A stretch of 64,000 bases of DNA from Klebsiella pneumoniae (lineage in GTDB: Bacteria; Pseudomonadota; Gammaproteobacteria; Pseudomonadales; UBA5518), in contig CAMAXE010000002.1 in the NCBI GenBank assembly GCA_945862145.1, positions 136,284 to 200,283 on the forward strand, read 5' to 3'. The position numbers and the translations under genes are program-made. How positions within the stretch are numbered: position 1 is the stretch's first letter; each line of letters begins with the position of its first letter. The notes under the pieces were generated by a model. That model had not been told where the DNA came from. It made no database searches and saw only the letters and a program-made list of their open reading frames with translations. Below are positions 21,070-31,143 of the stretch, piece after piece.

Positions 21070-23244
21070 TCAGAACCGCAGTCGCGCCGTGACGTGGACA
21101 CTGCGCTCTTCCAGCGGGAAGTCATCGGGCATCAGCGAGCCCGCAGGCACCGCCTCGGTGGGGCTCGGTTCCCGCGCGTTCTCGTCGAAGAGATTCTTCA
21201 CGCGCAAGGCGAGGTCGAGATGTCCGGCGATGCGACTGCGCTCGATGTTGAGGTTCACCAGCGTGTAGTCATCGAGCGGGTCGCGGGGATCGAGCGGCTC
21301 GCGGTTGCGGTCGGCAACCCAGCGCAACTCGCCCGTGGCCGACCAGTCCTCCGCCAGACGCCAGTGCGCCCGCAGATAGGCGGTGCGCTCCGGGGCCCGG
21401 GCGCCGTCCTCGCCCATGCTTTTGTCTTCGGCACTCTGCGCAGCCACGTTGGCCACCACGCGTAGCGATGCCAGCGGCTTCCACTCGGCTTCGAGCTCGA
21501 GGCCGCGCCCTTTCTGCCTGCCCACGTTCTGCGCCACCTGCGCGCCGGAGCCCATTGCGACGAAGTCGATCAGGTCATCGATGTCGTACTGGAATAGGTT
21601 CAGGCCGAGGCGCCACTCGAAGCCCGGTCGCCAGTCGAGTGCGAGCTCATAGGTGTTGACGGTCTCCGGATCAAGGTCCGGATTTCCGAGCGCTACGGGG
21701 TTATTGACGATGAATAACTCCGCGAAGGAGGGGGCGCGGAAGGCGCGACCGTAGAGCAGCTTGGCGGTGAGATCGGTGTTGACGTCCCAGACCAACGCGA
21801 GCCTGGGGTTTACCGTGCTGCCGAAATCCGAGTAATCGTCGAAGCGCACACCGGTGGTCAGGTTCCAGTCGTTGGCGATCTGCCACTGGTCCTGCAGGGA
21901 GGCGTAGGCCACGTCGCGATCCTGGCCCTCGATGAAGGCGTTGGCTGTCCCGCTGACATTGGTGAGCGTGCCGTCCACCGTGCAGATGCCCGGGCCGCAG
22001 TTGCGGCTCGCGAGATCAAGCGCGCCGGGGCCGAAGTTCTTGGTCTCCTTGCCGGATTCTTTCTGCGAGCTGAGGCCCGTGGCGAAGCGCAGGCTGTGCT
22101 TTTCGAGCCCGTCCCACGTGAGTACGGCCTCGGCGCGGGCGTGCTCCTCGTAGAACTCGGGATTGCCACGGTAGCCATCGGTGAAACGGAACAGACGGAA
22201 CGGGGCGGTGATCCTGATGTTGCCGTCATCGCCGATCGGCAGCACGGTGCCTGCAGGGAATAGCGTCTGGCGGGTCTTGATGTTGATATCCATGTACGAG
22301 GCGCGCAGTTCGAGCGTCGTGTCGGGCGCGAGTGATTTCGTGCTCCAGCCGATATCGAAGAGATAGTTGTCGCCTTCTGCGCTGCCCGAAGGATCCAGCG
22401 CCAGCGCGAGTCCGGGTCCGACGCCAACGTCGTCCTGACGCCAGTTCCAGGCGCGCAACTGGAAGTCGTGGTACTTGAGGTCCAGTCGTACGTCCATCGA
22501 TTCGGGGTTGCGTGTGGCGAGTGCGCCGGGCGCGAGCGAGGCGGGCTGAATGCCAAGAGGCGCCAGCACCGCGTCGAAGACCGATTGCGCATCGCTGCTG
22601 ACGCGTCGTGAGTTGTCGCCATCGGTGCTCGACGCCTGGGCGGAGAAGCTCACATCCACCTCGCCCCAGCGCGTGCCGTGCAGGAGCCAGCCTTCAGTGG
22701 TATCGAAGGAGCCGCCGCGCACGCCCGCTTCGGTGCCGCCAATCTGTGCCGCGCTTTTGGTGATCACGTTGATCACGCCCGCGAGCGCGTCGGCGCCGTA
22801 GATTGCCGAGCCCGGGCCGCGGATCACCTCCACGCGTGCGATGTCGCGCACGGGGAATGAGCGTCCGCCGCGATCGCCAAAATGCAGCTGGGTGATCGGC
22901 ACGCCGTTCACCAGCATCAGGACCTGGGGGTTTTTGTCGGTGTAAATGCCGCGTACCGAGACCACGGGCGAGAGATAGGTGCTGGAGAGCGAGACATGCA
23001 CCCCGGGTACGGTTTCGAGGATCTCCTCCAGCGTGGTAGCACCCAGCGCGGCGATGTCCTCGGCGGTTATGACAGAGGCCACGGCAGGTGCCTTGGCGAT
23101 CAGCTGTTTTTGTCCCGTTGCGATACTGAGGAACTCTTCATCTCCGAAGGACGCTGCAAGGTCCTCCTCGGACGACGCCGCGAGACAGTGCGAAGAGGCG
23201 GCCACGGCAGCCGCCAACAGTGCAGGGATGAAGCGCTTGTTCAT
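21070..23244 (-). CDS. TonB-dependent receptor
   Basis: Signal peptide; plug VASVITAEDIAALGATTLEEILETVPGVHVSLSSTYLSPVVSVRGI, RVEVIRGPGSAIYGADALAGVINVITK; C-terminal LRVKNLFDENAREP...VTARLRF. Confidence 0.94.
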   Translation of the reverse strand: MNKRFIPALLAAAVAASSHCLAASSEEDLAASFGDEEFLSIATGQKQLIAKAPAVASVITAEDIAALGATTLEEILETVPGVHVSLSSTYLSPVVSVRGIYTDKNPQVLMLVNGVPITQLHFGDRGGRSFPVRDIARVEVIRGPGSAIYGADALAGVINVITKSAAQIGGTEAGVRGGSFDTTEGWLLHGTRWGEVDVSFSAQASSTDGDNSRRVSSDAQSVFDAVLAPLGIQPASLAPGALATRNPESMDVRLDLKYHDFQLRAWNWRQDDVGVGPGLALALDPSGSAEGDNYLFDIGWSTKSLAPDTTLELRASYMDINIKTRQTLFPAGTVLPIGDDGNIRITAPFRLFRFTDGYRGNPEFYEEHARAEAVLTWDGLEKHSLRFATGLSSQKESGKETKNFGPGALDLASRNCGPGICTVDGTLTNVSGTANAFIEGQDRDVAYASLQDQWQIANDWNLTTGVRFDDYSDFGSTVNPRLALVWDVNTDLTAKLLYGRAFRAPSFAELFIVNNPVALGNPDLDPETVNTYELALDWRPGFEWRLGLNLFQYDIDDLIDFVAMGSGAQVAQNVGRQKGRGLELEAEWKPLASLRVVANVAAQSAEDKSMGEDGARAPERTAYLRAHWRLAEDWSATGELRWVADRNREPLDPRDPLDDYTLVNLNIERSRIAGHLDLALRVKNLFDENAREPSPTEAVPAGSLMPDDFPLEERSVHVTARLRF

Positions 23245-23251
23245 GCGGTAC

Positions 23252-25099
23252 TCACATGGCCTGCAGTGCCTGGATCCGCCGCCCGATCGGAGGTACCTCG
23301 CTGGCATCGATGCGGATATCCAGAAGGGTGGGGCTCTTCTGCATGCAGATTGCGGGGATGTTGAGGTTCAGGAGGTCCTGTGGGGTCTGGATAAGGTAGC
23401 CGCGGATCCCCATGGCCTCGGCCATGCGGCGGAAATCGACCTGCGGCAGCTCCGCGCCGATCCGCTCCCCGCCGCCCAGGATCTGGCCGTGCGCCACCAT
23501 GCCGAGCCTGGCGTCGTTCAGCACGATGAACACCACCGGCAGGCCGAGCTGTTGGGCAACGGTGATTTCCTGGCCGCTCATCAACATGCTGCCGTCGCCG
23601 GTGATGCACACCACCGGGTCGCCCGGACGCGCGAGCGCCGTGCCCACGGCATTGCCTATCGCCCAGCCCATGGGGGCGAACTCGAAGCCTGCCTGGAAGA
23701 GCCCGCCGCAGTTACTGCGCCGGTCGCGCTCGCCGCGCTCGCCGCGTTCGCGGTGGCGGCGATCGAGCAGGCGGCGGTCGAAGGGGTGCAGGTAGTGCGT
23801 GCTCCACGCAAAGCTGTTGCCGGCATCGGCGAGGTAGCGGGTGCTGGGCGGGAACAGCTGCGTCAGCTTGGTCATGAGCCACTGCGGCTTGACGGGGCTG
23901 GAGGCATCGAGGCATTTGGCGAAGTCCGTCACCTCGAAGGGCAGCAGTGATTGCCCGCTGCTCACGTGCTCATCCGTGTCCTGGCGCTCGATGCTGCCAA
24001 GGTGGCGCCCGGCCTTGCCGAGTTCGACGATCACGCTCTCGAAGATGGTGTCGATCGCCCCGCGCACGTGCAGGCGCGCCATCGGCGAGCGGGTGAGGTT
24101 GCCTTCGTTGGAGTCCACGTGAACCAGCTGGCTGTTCAGCAGGCCATCGCTGTCCCAGTTGTTGCTGCTCCACTCGCTCAACAGGTTGCCGATGGTGATC
24201 ATCAGATCGACCTCGGGGTCCCGCAGGGTGCGCTCGGCGCTGACATGGCCAGCAAAGGAGACCACACCGTCGTAGGTGGGGTGGAAGGGGCTGATCAGTC
24301 CCTTGCCGTCAGGCGTGGTGACCACGCGGGCGCCGACCATCATGGCGGCACGCAGTATGAGCCCTGCCGCATCCTGGCAGCCGCCGCCCAGCACGAACAC
24401 CGGTTTCTTCGCCGCGAGCAGCAGCTCGACCATGGTGGCCAGCGCGCTTTCGTCCTTCCACGCCGGGCGCGCGAGCAGCGAGATGAGGTTGTAGGCGGGG
24501 CCCGCGCTGGACACCACCGAACGCATCACATCTAGCGGTACGCTGACATGCGCCGGGCCGCTCGCGTTGAAGGCCGTCATGATGGCCGAGGTCAGCTTGT
24601 GCTCAAGCTGATCGATATGGCTCACCAGGGTGTTGTAGTGGGTGCAGTGCTGGAACATGCCCACGGTGTTCACCGCGGTGTCGCTGGATTCCTGGAAGGC
24701 CTTGCGACCGAAGTGGCTGAGCGAAGTCTGTGGGGTGATGACCAGCATGGGGATCTGGTTCTCGTAGGCTGAGGCCACGCCGGTGATCAGATTGGTGGCT
24801 CCGGGGCCGGTGGTGCTGCAGCAGACCCCAAGGCGGCCGGTGTTGCGGGCATAGCCCTCGGCCATGAAGGCGGCACCCGTTTCGTGGCGGGCCACCACGG
24901 CCCGCACCGAGCCGCGGCGCTGGCTGCGGGCAAGCGCGTTGTACAGCGGCTCTATGGCCCCACCCGGGATACCAAAGACGTACTCCACCCCGAGCTGTTC
25001 CAGGTAGCCGAGAATCAGGTCCCCGCCCTCGTAAATCCGGGGCGAGCCTGAAGGCTCCGCGCTGACAGCGGGGTAAAGCGTGCGGACTTGAGCAACCAC
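23252..25099 (-). CDS. Thiamine-diphosphate-dependent enzyme, acetolactate synthase large-subunit-like
   Basis: LGVEYVFGIPGGAIEPLYNAL, RHETGAAFMAEGYAR, STTGPGATNLITGVASAYENQIPMLVIT, ITGDGSMLMSGQEITVAQQLGLPVVFIVLNDARLGMV. GTG start with upstream AAGGAG. Confidence 0.9.
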   Translation of the reverse strand: MVAQVRTLYPAVSAEPSGSPRIYEGGDLILGYLEQLGVEYVFGIPGGAIEPLYNALARSQRRGSVRAVVARHETGAAFMAEGYARNTGRLGVCCSTTGPGATNLITGVASAYENQIPMLVITPQTSLSHFGRKAFQESSDTAVNTVGMFQHCTHYNTLVSHIDQLEHKLTSAIMTAFNASGPAHVSVPLDVMRSVVSSAGPAYNLISLLARPAWKDESALATMVELLLAAKKPVFVLGGGCQDAAGLILRAAMMVGARVVTTPDGKGLISPFHPTYDGVVSFAGHVSAERTLRDPEVDLMITIGNLLSEWSSNNWDSDGLLNSQLVHVDSNEGNLTRSPMARLHVRGAIDTIFESVIVELGKAGRHLGSIERQDTDEHVSSGQSLLPFEVTDFAKCLDASSPVKPQWLMTKLTQLFPPSTRYLADAGNSFAWSTHYLHPFDRRLLDRRHRERGERGERDRRSNCGGLFQAGFEFAPMGWAIGNAVGTALARPGDPVVCITGDGSMLMSGQEITVAQQLGLPVVFIVLNDARLGMVAHGQILGGGERIGAELPQVDFRRMAEAMGIRGYLIQTPQDLLNLNIPAICMQKSPTLLDIRIDASEVPPIGRRIQALQAM

Positions 25100-25290
25100 G
25101 GAGGGCTCCTTCCATTACAGATAGCTTCAGTATAGAAGGCTAAACCATTGTTGCTTGTGAATTTTCCCGCTTTGAAGGTGGCTTCGAAAAGATGGTCTAC
25201 GAGCCCGCGCTCCAGAGGGGGAGGGGTGTGCCCGGCTCGCGCCCGCTGGCATCATGGACGCCGCCCCGATCCAGCCCCCGGAGAGCCGTC

Positions 25291-25989
25291 ATGGAAAAAC
25301 TGATCTACCCCCTCTGGAGCCACCCCGGCGAGAGCCCCTCGGCGCTTCGCGAGCGCCTGCTCGAGGTGTCCACGGAACTGCTGCGGGCCGGCGCGCATCA
25401 GGTGCGGCTCAGCGTGGTTGACGAGGACGTGGCGGCCGCAGCACCGCTCAGGCAGGCCAACACGAATCCCACCTGCGACGCCCTGTTGAGTCTCTGGGTG
25501 GACACGGCGGTGTGGCATCAGCGCTACGAGGCGCTTATCGCACCCCATGTCTCCCGCTATAACGGCTACCTAGTGTGTGAATCCGAGCCCATCCGTCATG
25601 CCGAGCGCGCCCCGGGCGACGGCAGCCGGGTGGAGGGGATGTGCCAGGTGGTATTCCTCCAGCGCCCGCCGCGTCTGCCCGCCGAGGAATGGATCCGGAT
25701 CTGGCAGGGGAGCCACACGCAGGTGGCGATAGACACCCAGGCGACCTTTGGTTATCGGCAGAATGTGGTCATCCGGGCCGTGACCTACGCCGCGCCGCGC
25801 TACGACGCGATCATCGAGGAGAACTTCCCCGCGGCGGCCATGAGCAGCCAGAATGCCTTCTACGACGCCGTGGGAGATGATGCCAAGCGCGAGGCCAACC
25901 TCAAGGCCATGATCGAGAGCTGCGTGCGCTTCATCGATTTCGACTGCATCGACGTGATCCCCACCAGCGAGTACAACCTGCACCGCTGA
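25291..25989 (+). CDS. EthD-domain protein
   Basis: MCQVVFLQRPPRLPAEEWIRIWQGSHTQVAIDTQATFGYRQNVV and PAAAMSSQNAFYDAVGDDAKREANLKAMIESCVRFID fit EthD-type proteins. Confidence 0.65.
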   Translation: MEKLIYPLWSHPGESPSALRERLLEVSTELLRAGAHQVRLSVVDEDVAAAAPLRQANTNPTCDALLSLWVDTAVWHQRYEALIAPHVSRYNGYLVCESEPIRHAERAPGDGSRVEGMCQVVFLQRPPRLPAEEWIRIWQGSHTQVAIDTQATFGYRQNVVIRAVTYAAPRYDAIIEENFPAAAMSSQNAFYDAVGDDAKREANLKAMIESCVRFIDFDCIDVIPTSEYNLHR

Positions 25990-26031
25990 GAGCTGCCGCC
26001 CCTCACCGCTGTTCCACTAAAGGACCCACTC

Positions 26032-26961
26032 ATGCCGCTGCACCCGCAGGTGATCCCGATTCTTGACGCATTGAACGCCAATATGGCGGCCATCCCCCAC
26101 GTGCCGGTGGAGCAGATCGGCCTGCTCCGGCAGGGGCCGATGGCGCCGCCGCCGGAGCAGCCGACACCAGTGGCTCGGGTGGAAGACCGCGCTATTCCCG
26201 GGCCGGCCGGCGATCTCACGGTGCGGATCTATTGGCCGGAGGCCTCGGGGCCCCGCCCGCTGGTGGTGTTCTTTCACGGTGGCGGCTTCGTGCTCTGCAG
26301 CCTGGATACGCACGATGAACTCGCCCGCGGATTCTGCCGTGAAGCTGAAGCGGTTGTGGTGTCGGTGGACTACCGGCTGGCACCCGAGAACCCGTACCCG
26401 GCAGCGGCCGACGACTGCTACGCGGCGCTCGTCTGGGCCGTGGCCAACGCCGAAAGCCTGGGAGCGGATCCGGCCAGAGTGGCGGTGGCCGGTGACAGCG
26501 CCGGCGGCAATCTGGCAGCGGTTACGGCGCTGCGGGCCCGGGATCTGGGTGGTCCGGCGCTGCGGCATCAATGTCTTATTTATCCGGTCACGGATTCCCG
26601 TTGCGACACGCCGTCATTCGCGGAAAACGCTGACGGCTACTTCCTCTCGGCCGAGGCCATGCGCTGGTTCTGGTCACACTATCTGCAGGATGCGGCCCGG
26701 GGTGATGAGCCCTACGCCTCGCCGCTGCGGGCGCCGGATCTTTCGGGTTTGCCGCCGACGCTCGTGATCACGGCCGAGTACGACCCGCTGCGCGACGAGG
26801 GTGAGCGCTACGCCGCAGCGCTTGCCGCTGCTGGTGTCGTCACCGAGCTGCGCCGCTATGACGGGATGATCCACGGCTTTGTCACGCTCGCCGTGCCTCT
26901 AGAAGATGGCGGCCACGCGCTCCGGTTGGCTTCGCGGCATCTGCGCGAGGCGCTTGCCTGA
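26032..26961 (+). CDS. Alpha/beta hydrolase, HSL family esterase
   Basis: FFHGGGFVLCSLDTHDE, VSVDYRLAPENPYPAAADDCYAAL, VAVAGDSAGGNLAAV, YDGMIHGF. Confidence 0.93.
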   Translation: MPLHPQVIPILDALNANMAAIPHVPVEQIGLLRQGPMAPPPEQPTPVARVEDRAIPGPAGDLTVRIYWPEASGPRPLVVFFHGGGFVLCSLDTHDELARGFCREAEAVVVSVDYRLAPENPYPAAADDCYAALVWAVANAESLGADPARVAVAGDSAGGNLAAVTALRARDLGGPALRHQCLIYPVTDSRCDTPSFAENADGYFLSAEAMRWFWSHYLQDAARGDEPYASPLRAPDLSGLPPTLVITAEYDPLRDEGERYAAALAAAGVVTELRRYDGMIHGFVTLAVPLEDGGHALRLASRHLREALA

Positions 26962-27340
26962 GATTGGCGCTGGTGATGGTCGCGCGCATTCACGGTAATT
27001 TTGGAGATGCGCGCGGCGTGGGCACCGGGAGCCTCCTATCTTTTGCAGTCAGACCCGGCCGCCAGAGCGGGGTACGCGGAGGTAGGCATGACGAAGTTCA
27101 TCACGGCCATTCCAGGGGCCAAACCGCCGCTCACGGCCCGGCCAGAGCGCCGCAAGGCGCCGCGCGGGCAGACCGAACTCCGCATGGGCAAACCGCTCTA
27201 CCGGCCCGCATTCAGCGTGAGTGCAGGGGACTCCTTTGAGGCCGCCGTTCCCGGGTACAACTGAGCCGCATGAGGCCGCTCGCTTGAGCTTGCGGGGAGC
27301 CGAACGTATCCTTCGCCTCTTTACGCCCCGGAGTGTTCCG

Positions 27341-28231
27341 ATGGTCTCGGGCAGTGTTGTTGCGCTCGCGACCCCGATGCACCCATCGGGCTCGATCGAC
27401 TGGGATTCCCTGGACCGTCTTGTCCACTGGCACGTGGCAGAAGGCACGCGCGGTATCGTCTCGGTGGGCACCACCGGCGAGTCCTCCACCGTGAGTGTCG
27501 ACGAGCACTGCGAGATCGTCCGCCGCACCGTGGCGGCTGCGGCCGGGCGCATTCCGGTCATCGCCGGCACCGGCGCCAATTCCACGCGCGAGGCCATCGA
27601 GCTCACCGCCGCCGCCAAACGCCTTGGCGCCGACGCCGCACTGCTCGTCACCCCCTACTACAACAAGCCCACGCAGGCAGGCCTCTACCTGCACTACCGA
27701 GCGCTTGCCGAGGCCGTGGATCTGCCGCAGTTCCTCTACAACGTGCCCTCGCGCACCGCCTGTGACCTGCTGCCCGATACCGTCTGCCGCCTGGCCGAGG
27801 TGCCGGGTATCGTCGGCCTCAAGGACGCTACCGGCAATCTCGACCGGGCCCGCGAGCTGATCGCCCGCGTGCCACAGGGTTTTGCCCTGTATTCCGGCGA
27901 TGACGCCACCGCCGCGGAGTTCATGCTGGCGGGGGGGCAGGGCACCATTTCGGTCACGGCCAATATCGTGCCGGCGCGTCTCGCTGCTGTGTGCCGTGCC
28001 GCGCTGGCGGGGCAGGGGGCGCTTGCCCGCAGCCTCGATGCGGAACTTGCCGAATTGCACCGTGTGCTGTTCCTCGAATCGAACCCCATTCCGGCAAAAT
28101 GGGCTCTTGCCGAAATGGGCCTGATGGAAGTGGGCATCCGCCTGCCGCTCACGCCGCTCTCTGCCACACACCAGCCGCGCCTGCGTCGGGCGCTGGCCGA
28201 CCTCGGACTCCTCGCCGCCTGCGAGGCTTGA
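27341..28231 (+). CDS. dapA: 4-hydroxy-tetrahydrodipicolinate synthase
   Basis: GTTGESSTVSVDEHCEIVRR, VIAGTGANSTREAIELT, PYYNKPTQAGLYLHYRALAEAVDLPQFLYNVPSRT, GIVGLKDATGNL. Confidence 0.95.
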   Translation: MVSGSVVALATPMHPSGSIDWDSLDRLVHWHVAEGTRGIVSVGTTGESSTVSVDEHCEIVRRTVAAAAGRIPVIAGTGANSTREAIELTAAAKRLGADAALLVTPYYNKPTQAGLYLHYRALAEAVDLPQFLYNVPSRTACDLLPDTVCRLAEVPGIVGLKDATGNLDRARELIARVPQGFALYSGDDATAAEFMLAGGQGTISVTANIVPARLAAVCRAALAGQGALARSLDAELAELHRVLFLESNPIPAKWALAEMGLMEVGIRLPLTPLSATHQPRLRRALADLGLLAACEA

Positions 28232-28235
28232 AGGA

Positions 28236-29372
28236 ATGACACGAATGCGTTTTCTGCCGCTGTTGCTGATCGCCTCGACCCTCTCCATGTCTGGCTGCGG
28301 CTGGCTCGTGGGCGAGAAGGGTTACTTCCGTGACCGCGGGGACGACTACCGCAAAGCCACCTCCATCCCGGCCATGCAGCCGCCCGAGGGCAAGAAGCCG
28401 CAGGCCGTCGAGCCGCTCTACCCGATCCCCGTGGAGCGCACCGACGCGCTGCTCGGCAAGGAGTTCGAGGTGCCCCGACCGGCGCCGCTGGTGGCGGATC
28501 CCGAGCAGGGTGTGGTGCGCATCCAGAAGCTTGGCGAGCAGCAGTGGATCCTGCTCGACGGCGCCCCGGGCGAGATCTGGCCGCGTCTGCGTGCTTTCCT
28601 CGTCTCCAACCAGATCGGGCTTGATCGCGAGGAGGCTGCCAACGGGGTGATGGAAACCAGCTGGCTGCAACTCAAGGGCTCCGATAACCGCCGCGAGAAG
28701 TACCGCTACCGCGTTGACCAGGGCGTGCAGCGCAACAGCACCGAGATCTATATCACGCAGATTTCCTACGCCCATATGCCCGGCGCCGATGACAAGCCGC
28801 CCGAGTTCAAGGACACCTCCATGAGCGCCGAGCGCGAGAGCTGGATGGTCAAGGAGCTCGCCGGCTACCTGGCAAACACCACGGAGCAGGCCTCGGTTAG
28901 TCTGCTGGCGCAGGGAATCAGTACGGCCAACAAGGTCTACATCATCCGCGGTGCCGACCAGACCCCCATGATCGACCTGCGACTGCCCTTCGAGCGCGCC
29001 TGGGCATCACTGGGCCGCTCGCTGCCGCGGGCCGGATTCACGGTGCAGGATCTGGATCGCAGCGCCGGCATCTACTACGTGAACTACGAGCCGTCCCAGA
29101 AGAAAGATGACGCTGAGGCGGGCGAGGGCGAGGTGGAGATCAGCAAGGAAGAGCCCAAGAGCAGCGGCAAGGGCTTTTTCAAGCGGCTCTTCAGCTGGTG
29201 GGGCGATGACGATGAAGACGACGACAATCCTGCGGTGGGCCGGGCTTACCGCCTGCAGATGCGCGAGGCACCCGGGGGCGCGACCATCGAGGTACGCCGC
29301 GAGGACGGTACACCCTTCGAGGACGGCGAGAACGAATTCCTGCTCGGGGTGATCAAGGCCAACCTCGCCTGA
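28236..29372 (+). CDS. bamC: Outer membrane protein assembly factor BamC
   Basis: Lipobox SMSGCGWLVGEKGYFRDRGDDYRKA; directly after dapA, as in many gammaproteobacteria. Confidence 0.9.
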   Translation: MTRMRFLPLLLIASTLSMSGCGWLVGEKGYFRDRGDDYRKATSIPAMQPPEGKKPQAVEPLYPIPVERTDALLGKEFEVPRPAPLVADPEQGVVRIQKLGEQQWILLDGAPGEIWPRLRAFLVSNQIGLDREEAANGVMETSWLQLKGSDNRREKYRYRVDQGVQRNSTEIYITQISYAHMPGADDKPPEFKDTSMSAERESWMVKELAGYLANTTEQASVSLLAQGISTANKVYIIRGADQTPMIDLRLPFERAWASLGRSLPRAGFTVQDLDRSAGIYYVNYEPSQKKDDAEAGEGEVEISKEEPKSSGKGFFKRLFSWWGDDDEDDDNPAVGRAYRLQMREAPGGATIEVRREDGTPFEDGENEFLLGVIKANLA

Positions 29373-29379
29373 GCCGGAC

Positions 29380-30135
29380 GTGGAGTTCTGTTCGCTGGGA
29401 AGTGGCAGCGCGGGCAACGCGCTGCTGGTGCGCACCGGCAACGCCTGCCTGATGCTCGACTGCGGCTTCGGGCCGCGAGAGTTCGAGCGCCGTATCGCCA
29501 GCCGGGCCATGGACCCCAGAGACATCGATGCCATCGTAGTCACGCACGAGCACTCTGATCACGTGGGCGGTGTGGCGGCAGTGGCCCGGCGCTTTGGTAT
29601 AGCCGTGTACGCCACGGCAGGCACCGCCAAGGCCTCGCGCCTCGACCAGCAGCCCTTCGGTGTGCTCGAGTCAGAGCGCACGCTGCGCATAGGCGATATC
29701 GACGTGCTGCCCGTCACCGTTCCCCACGATGCCCGCGAGCCCTGCCAGTTCCTGTTCGCGCATGCTGGCAAGACGCTCGGCGTGCTGACCGATCTGGGGC
29801 ATGTCTCGAAGCTGGTGCGTGACCGTTTTGCCGCCTGTGATGCCCTGGTGCTGGAGTGCAACCATGACGAGCAGATGCTGGAGCAGGGGCCTTACCCCTA
29901 CCCCCTGAAGCGCCGCGTGGGTGGCAACCTCGGGCATCTCAGCAATGCACAGGCCGCGGGCTTCCTGGCCAGCGTGGAGCAGGGGGTGCTGCAGCATCTT
30001 GTCGCGGCCCACCTGAGCGAACAGAATAACGCTCCCCGCATGGCCCGGGAGGCGCTGGCGGCGGTGCTCGGACACGAGCGCGGCCTGCAGGTTGCCGATC
30101 AGTCAGCGGGCTTCGGGTGGCTCGAAATCCTCTGA
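29380..30135 (+). CDS. MBL-fold metallo-hydrolase (YycJ/WalJ-like)
   Basis: FCSLGSGSAGNALLVRTGNACLMLDCGFGPREFERR, VVTHEHSDHVGGV, LECNHDEQML, HLSEQNNAP. Confidence 0.9.
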   Translation: MEFCSLGSGSAGNALLVRTGNACLMLDCGFGPREFERRIASRAMDPRDIDAIVVTHEHSDHVGGVAAVARRFGIAVYATAGTAKASRLDQQPFGVLESERTLRIGDIDVLPVTVPHDAREPCQFLFAHAGKTLGVLTDLGHVSKLVRDRFAACDALVLECNHDEQMLEQGPYPYPLKRRVGGNLGHLSNAQAAGFLASVEQGVLQHLVAAHLSEQNNAPRMAREALAAVLGHERGLQVADQSAGFGWLEIL

Positions 30136-30171
30136 GCCGCGTAGACCTTTTTTTGTATCACGGAAAGGACC

Positions 30172-30885
30172 ATGGAAAAGCGCGATCTGTTGGTGAAAGG
30201 CAAGGCAAAGTCGATGTACGCCACGGATGACCCGGGCTACGTGATCATGCACTTCCGCGATGACACCTCGGCCTTCGACGGCAAGAAAGTCGAGCAGCTC
30301 GAGCGCAAGGGTCGCGTCAACAATATCTTCAACGCCTTCATCATGGAGACGCTCGCCGCCGCGGGCATCCCGACCCACTTCGTGAAACGCATCGACGACC
30401 GCGATTCGCTGGTGCGGCGCTTGAGCATGATCCCCGTGGAATGCGTGGTGCGGAACATCGCCGCCGGCAGCATCTGCCGCCGCCTTGGCGTGACGGAAGG
30501 CATCGATCTCGAGCCGCCGACCTTCGAGCTGTTTTACAAGGACGATGCCCTCGGCGATCCGATGATCAACGAGTACCACATCGCCGCCTTCAAGTGGGCG
30601 CGGCTGGAGGATGTGAATACGGCGCGGGAGCTCACTTTCAAGGTGAACGATGTCCTGAAAAAGCTGTTTCTGGACCACGGGATGCTGTTGGTAGACTACA
30701 AACTGGAGTTCGGGACCTGCGATGGGCAAGTGCTGCTCGGTGACGAGTTCACACCAGACGGTTGCCGACTCTGGGACGTCGAAACCCGCGAAAAGCTCGA
30801 CAAGGACCGCTTCCGCCAGAGCCTCGGCAACGTGGTGGAGTCCTACGAAGTGGTGGGTCGCAGACTGGGCCTCAGCTTCGATTGA
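30172..30885 (+). CDS. purC: Phosphoribosylaminoimidazole-succinocarboxamide synthase
   Basis: [71 protein letters not shown]. Confidence 0.96.
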   Translation: MEKRDLLVKGKAKSMYATDDPGYVIMHFRDDTSAFDGKKVEQLERKGRVNNIFNAFIMETLAAAGIPTHFVKRIDDRDSLVRRLSMIPVECVVRNIAAGSICRRLGVTEGIDLEPPTFELFYKDDALGDPMINEYHIAAFKWARLEDVNTARELTFKVNDVLKKLFLDHGMLLVDYKLEFGTCDGQVLLGDEFTPDGCRLWDVETREKLDKDRFRQSLGNVVESYEVVGRRLGLSFD

Positions 30886-30934
30886 TGTGTGTTCCGGTTG
30901 CCGCGCTGACCGCTCGCGACAACCTGCCTTCTCC

Positions 30935-31024
30935 GGAGAGGTGCGAGAGCGGTTGAATCGACTTGACTCGAAATCAAGCGTAGGTGAAAGCCTACCGTGG
31001 GTTCGAATCCCACCCTCTCCACCA
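30935..31024 (+). tRNA. tRNA-Ser (anticodon CGA)
   Basis: GGAGAGG/CCTCTCC acceptor; anticodon arm CTTGA-CTCGAAA-TCAAG (CGA); long variable arm GTAGGTGAAAGCCTAC; T arm GTGGGTTCGAATCCCAC; encoded CCA. Confidence 0.95.
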
Positions 31025-31143
31025 ATTACCCCGTATCACGCTTTGATGGAGCGAAACGGAAGCAAGTTTGCACCAATCCAATCAGGCCGAGCGGACGTGC
31101 GGCTTTTTGTTGACAGTAAAATCAAACTAAGTGGAGGAATTTT

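Noticed and set aside
27001-27264. 87-aa ORF before dapA
   Set aside because: No recognisable domain and weak support; left unannotated.
31112-31143. TTGACA upstream of the small membrane protein gene as a -35 box
   Set aside because: No -10-like hexamer at suitable spacing before the ribosome-binding site.
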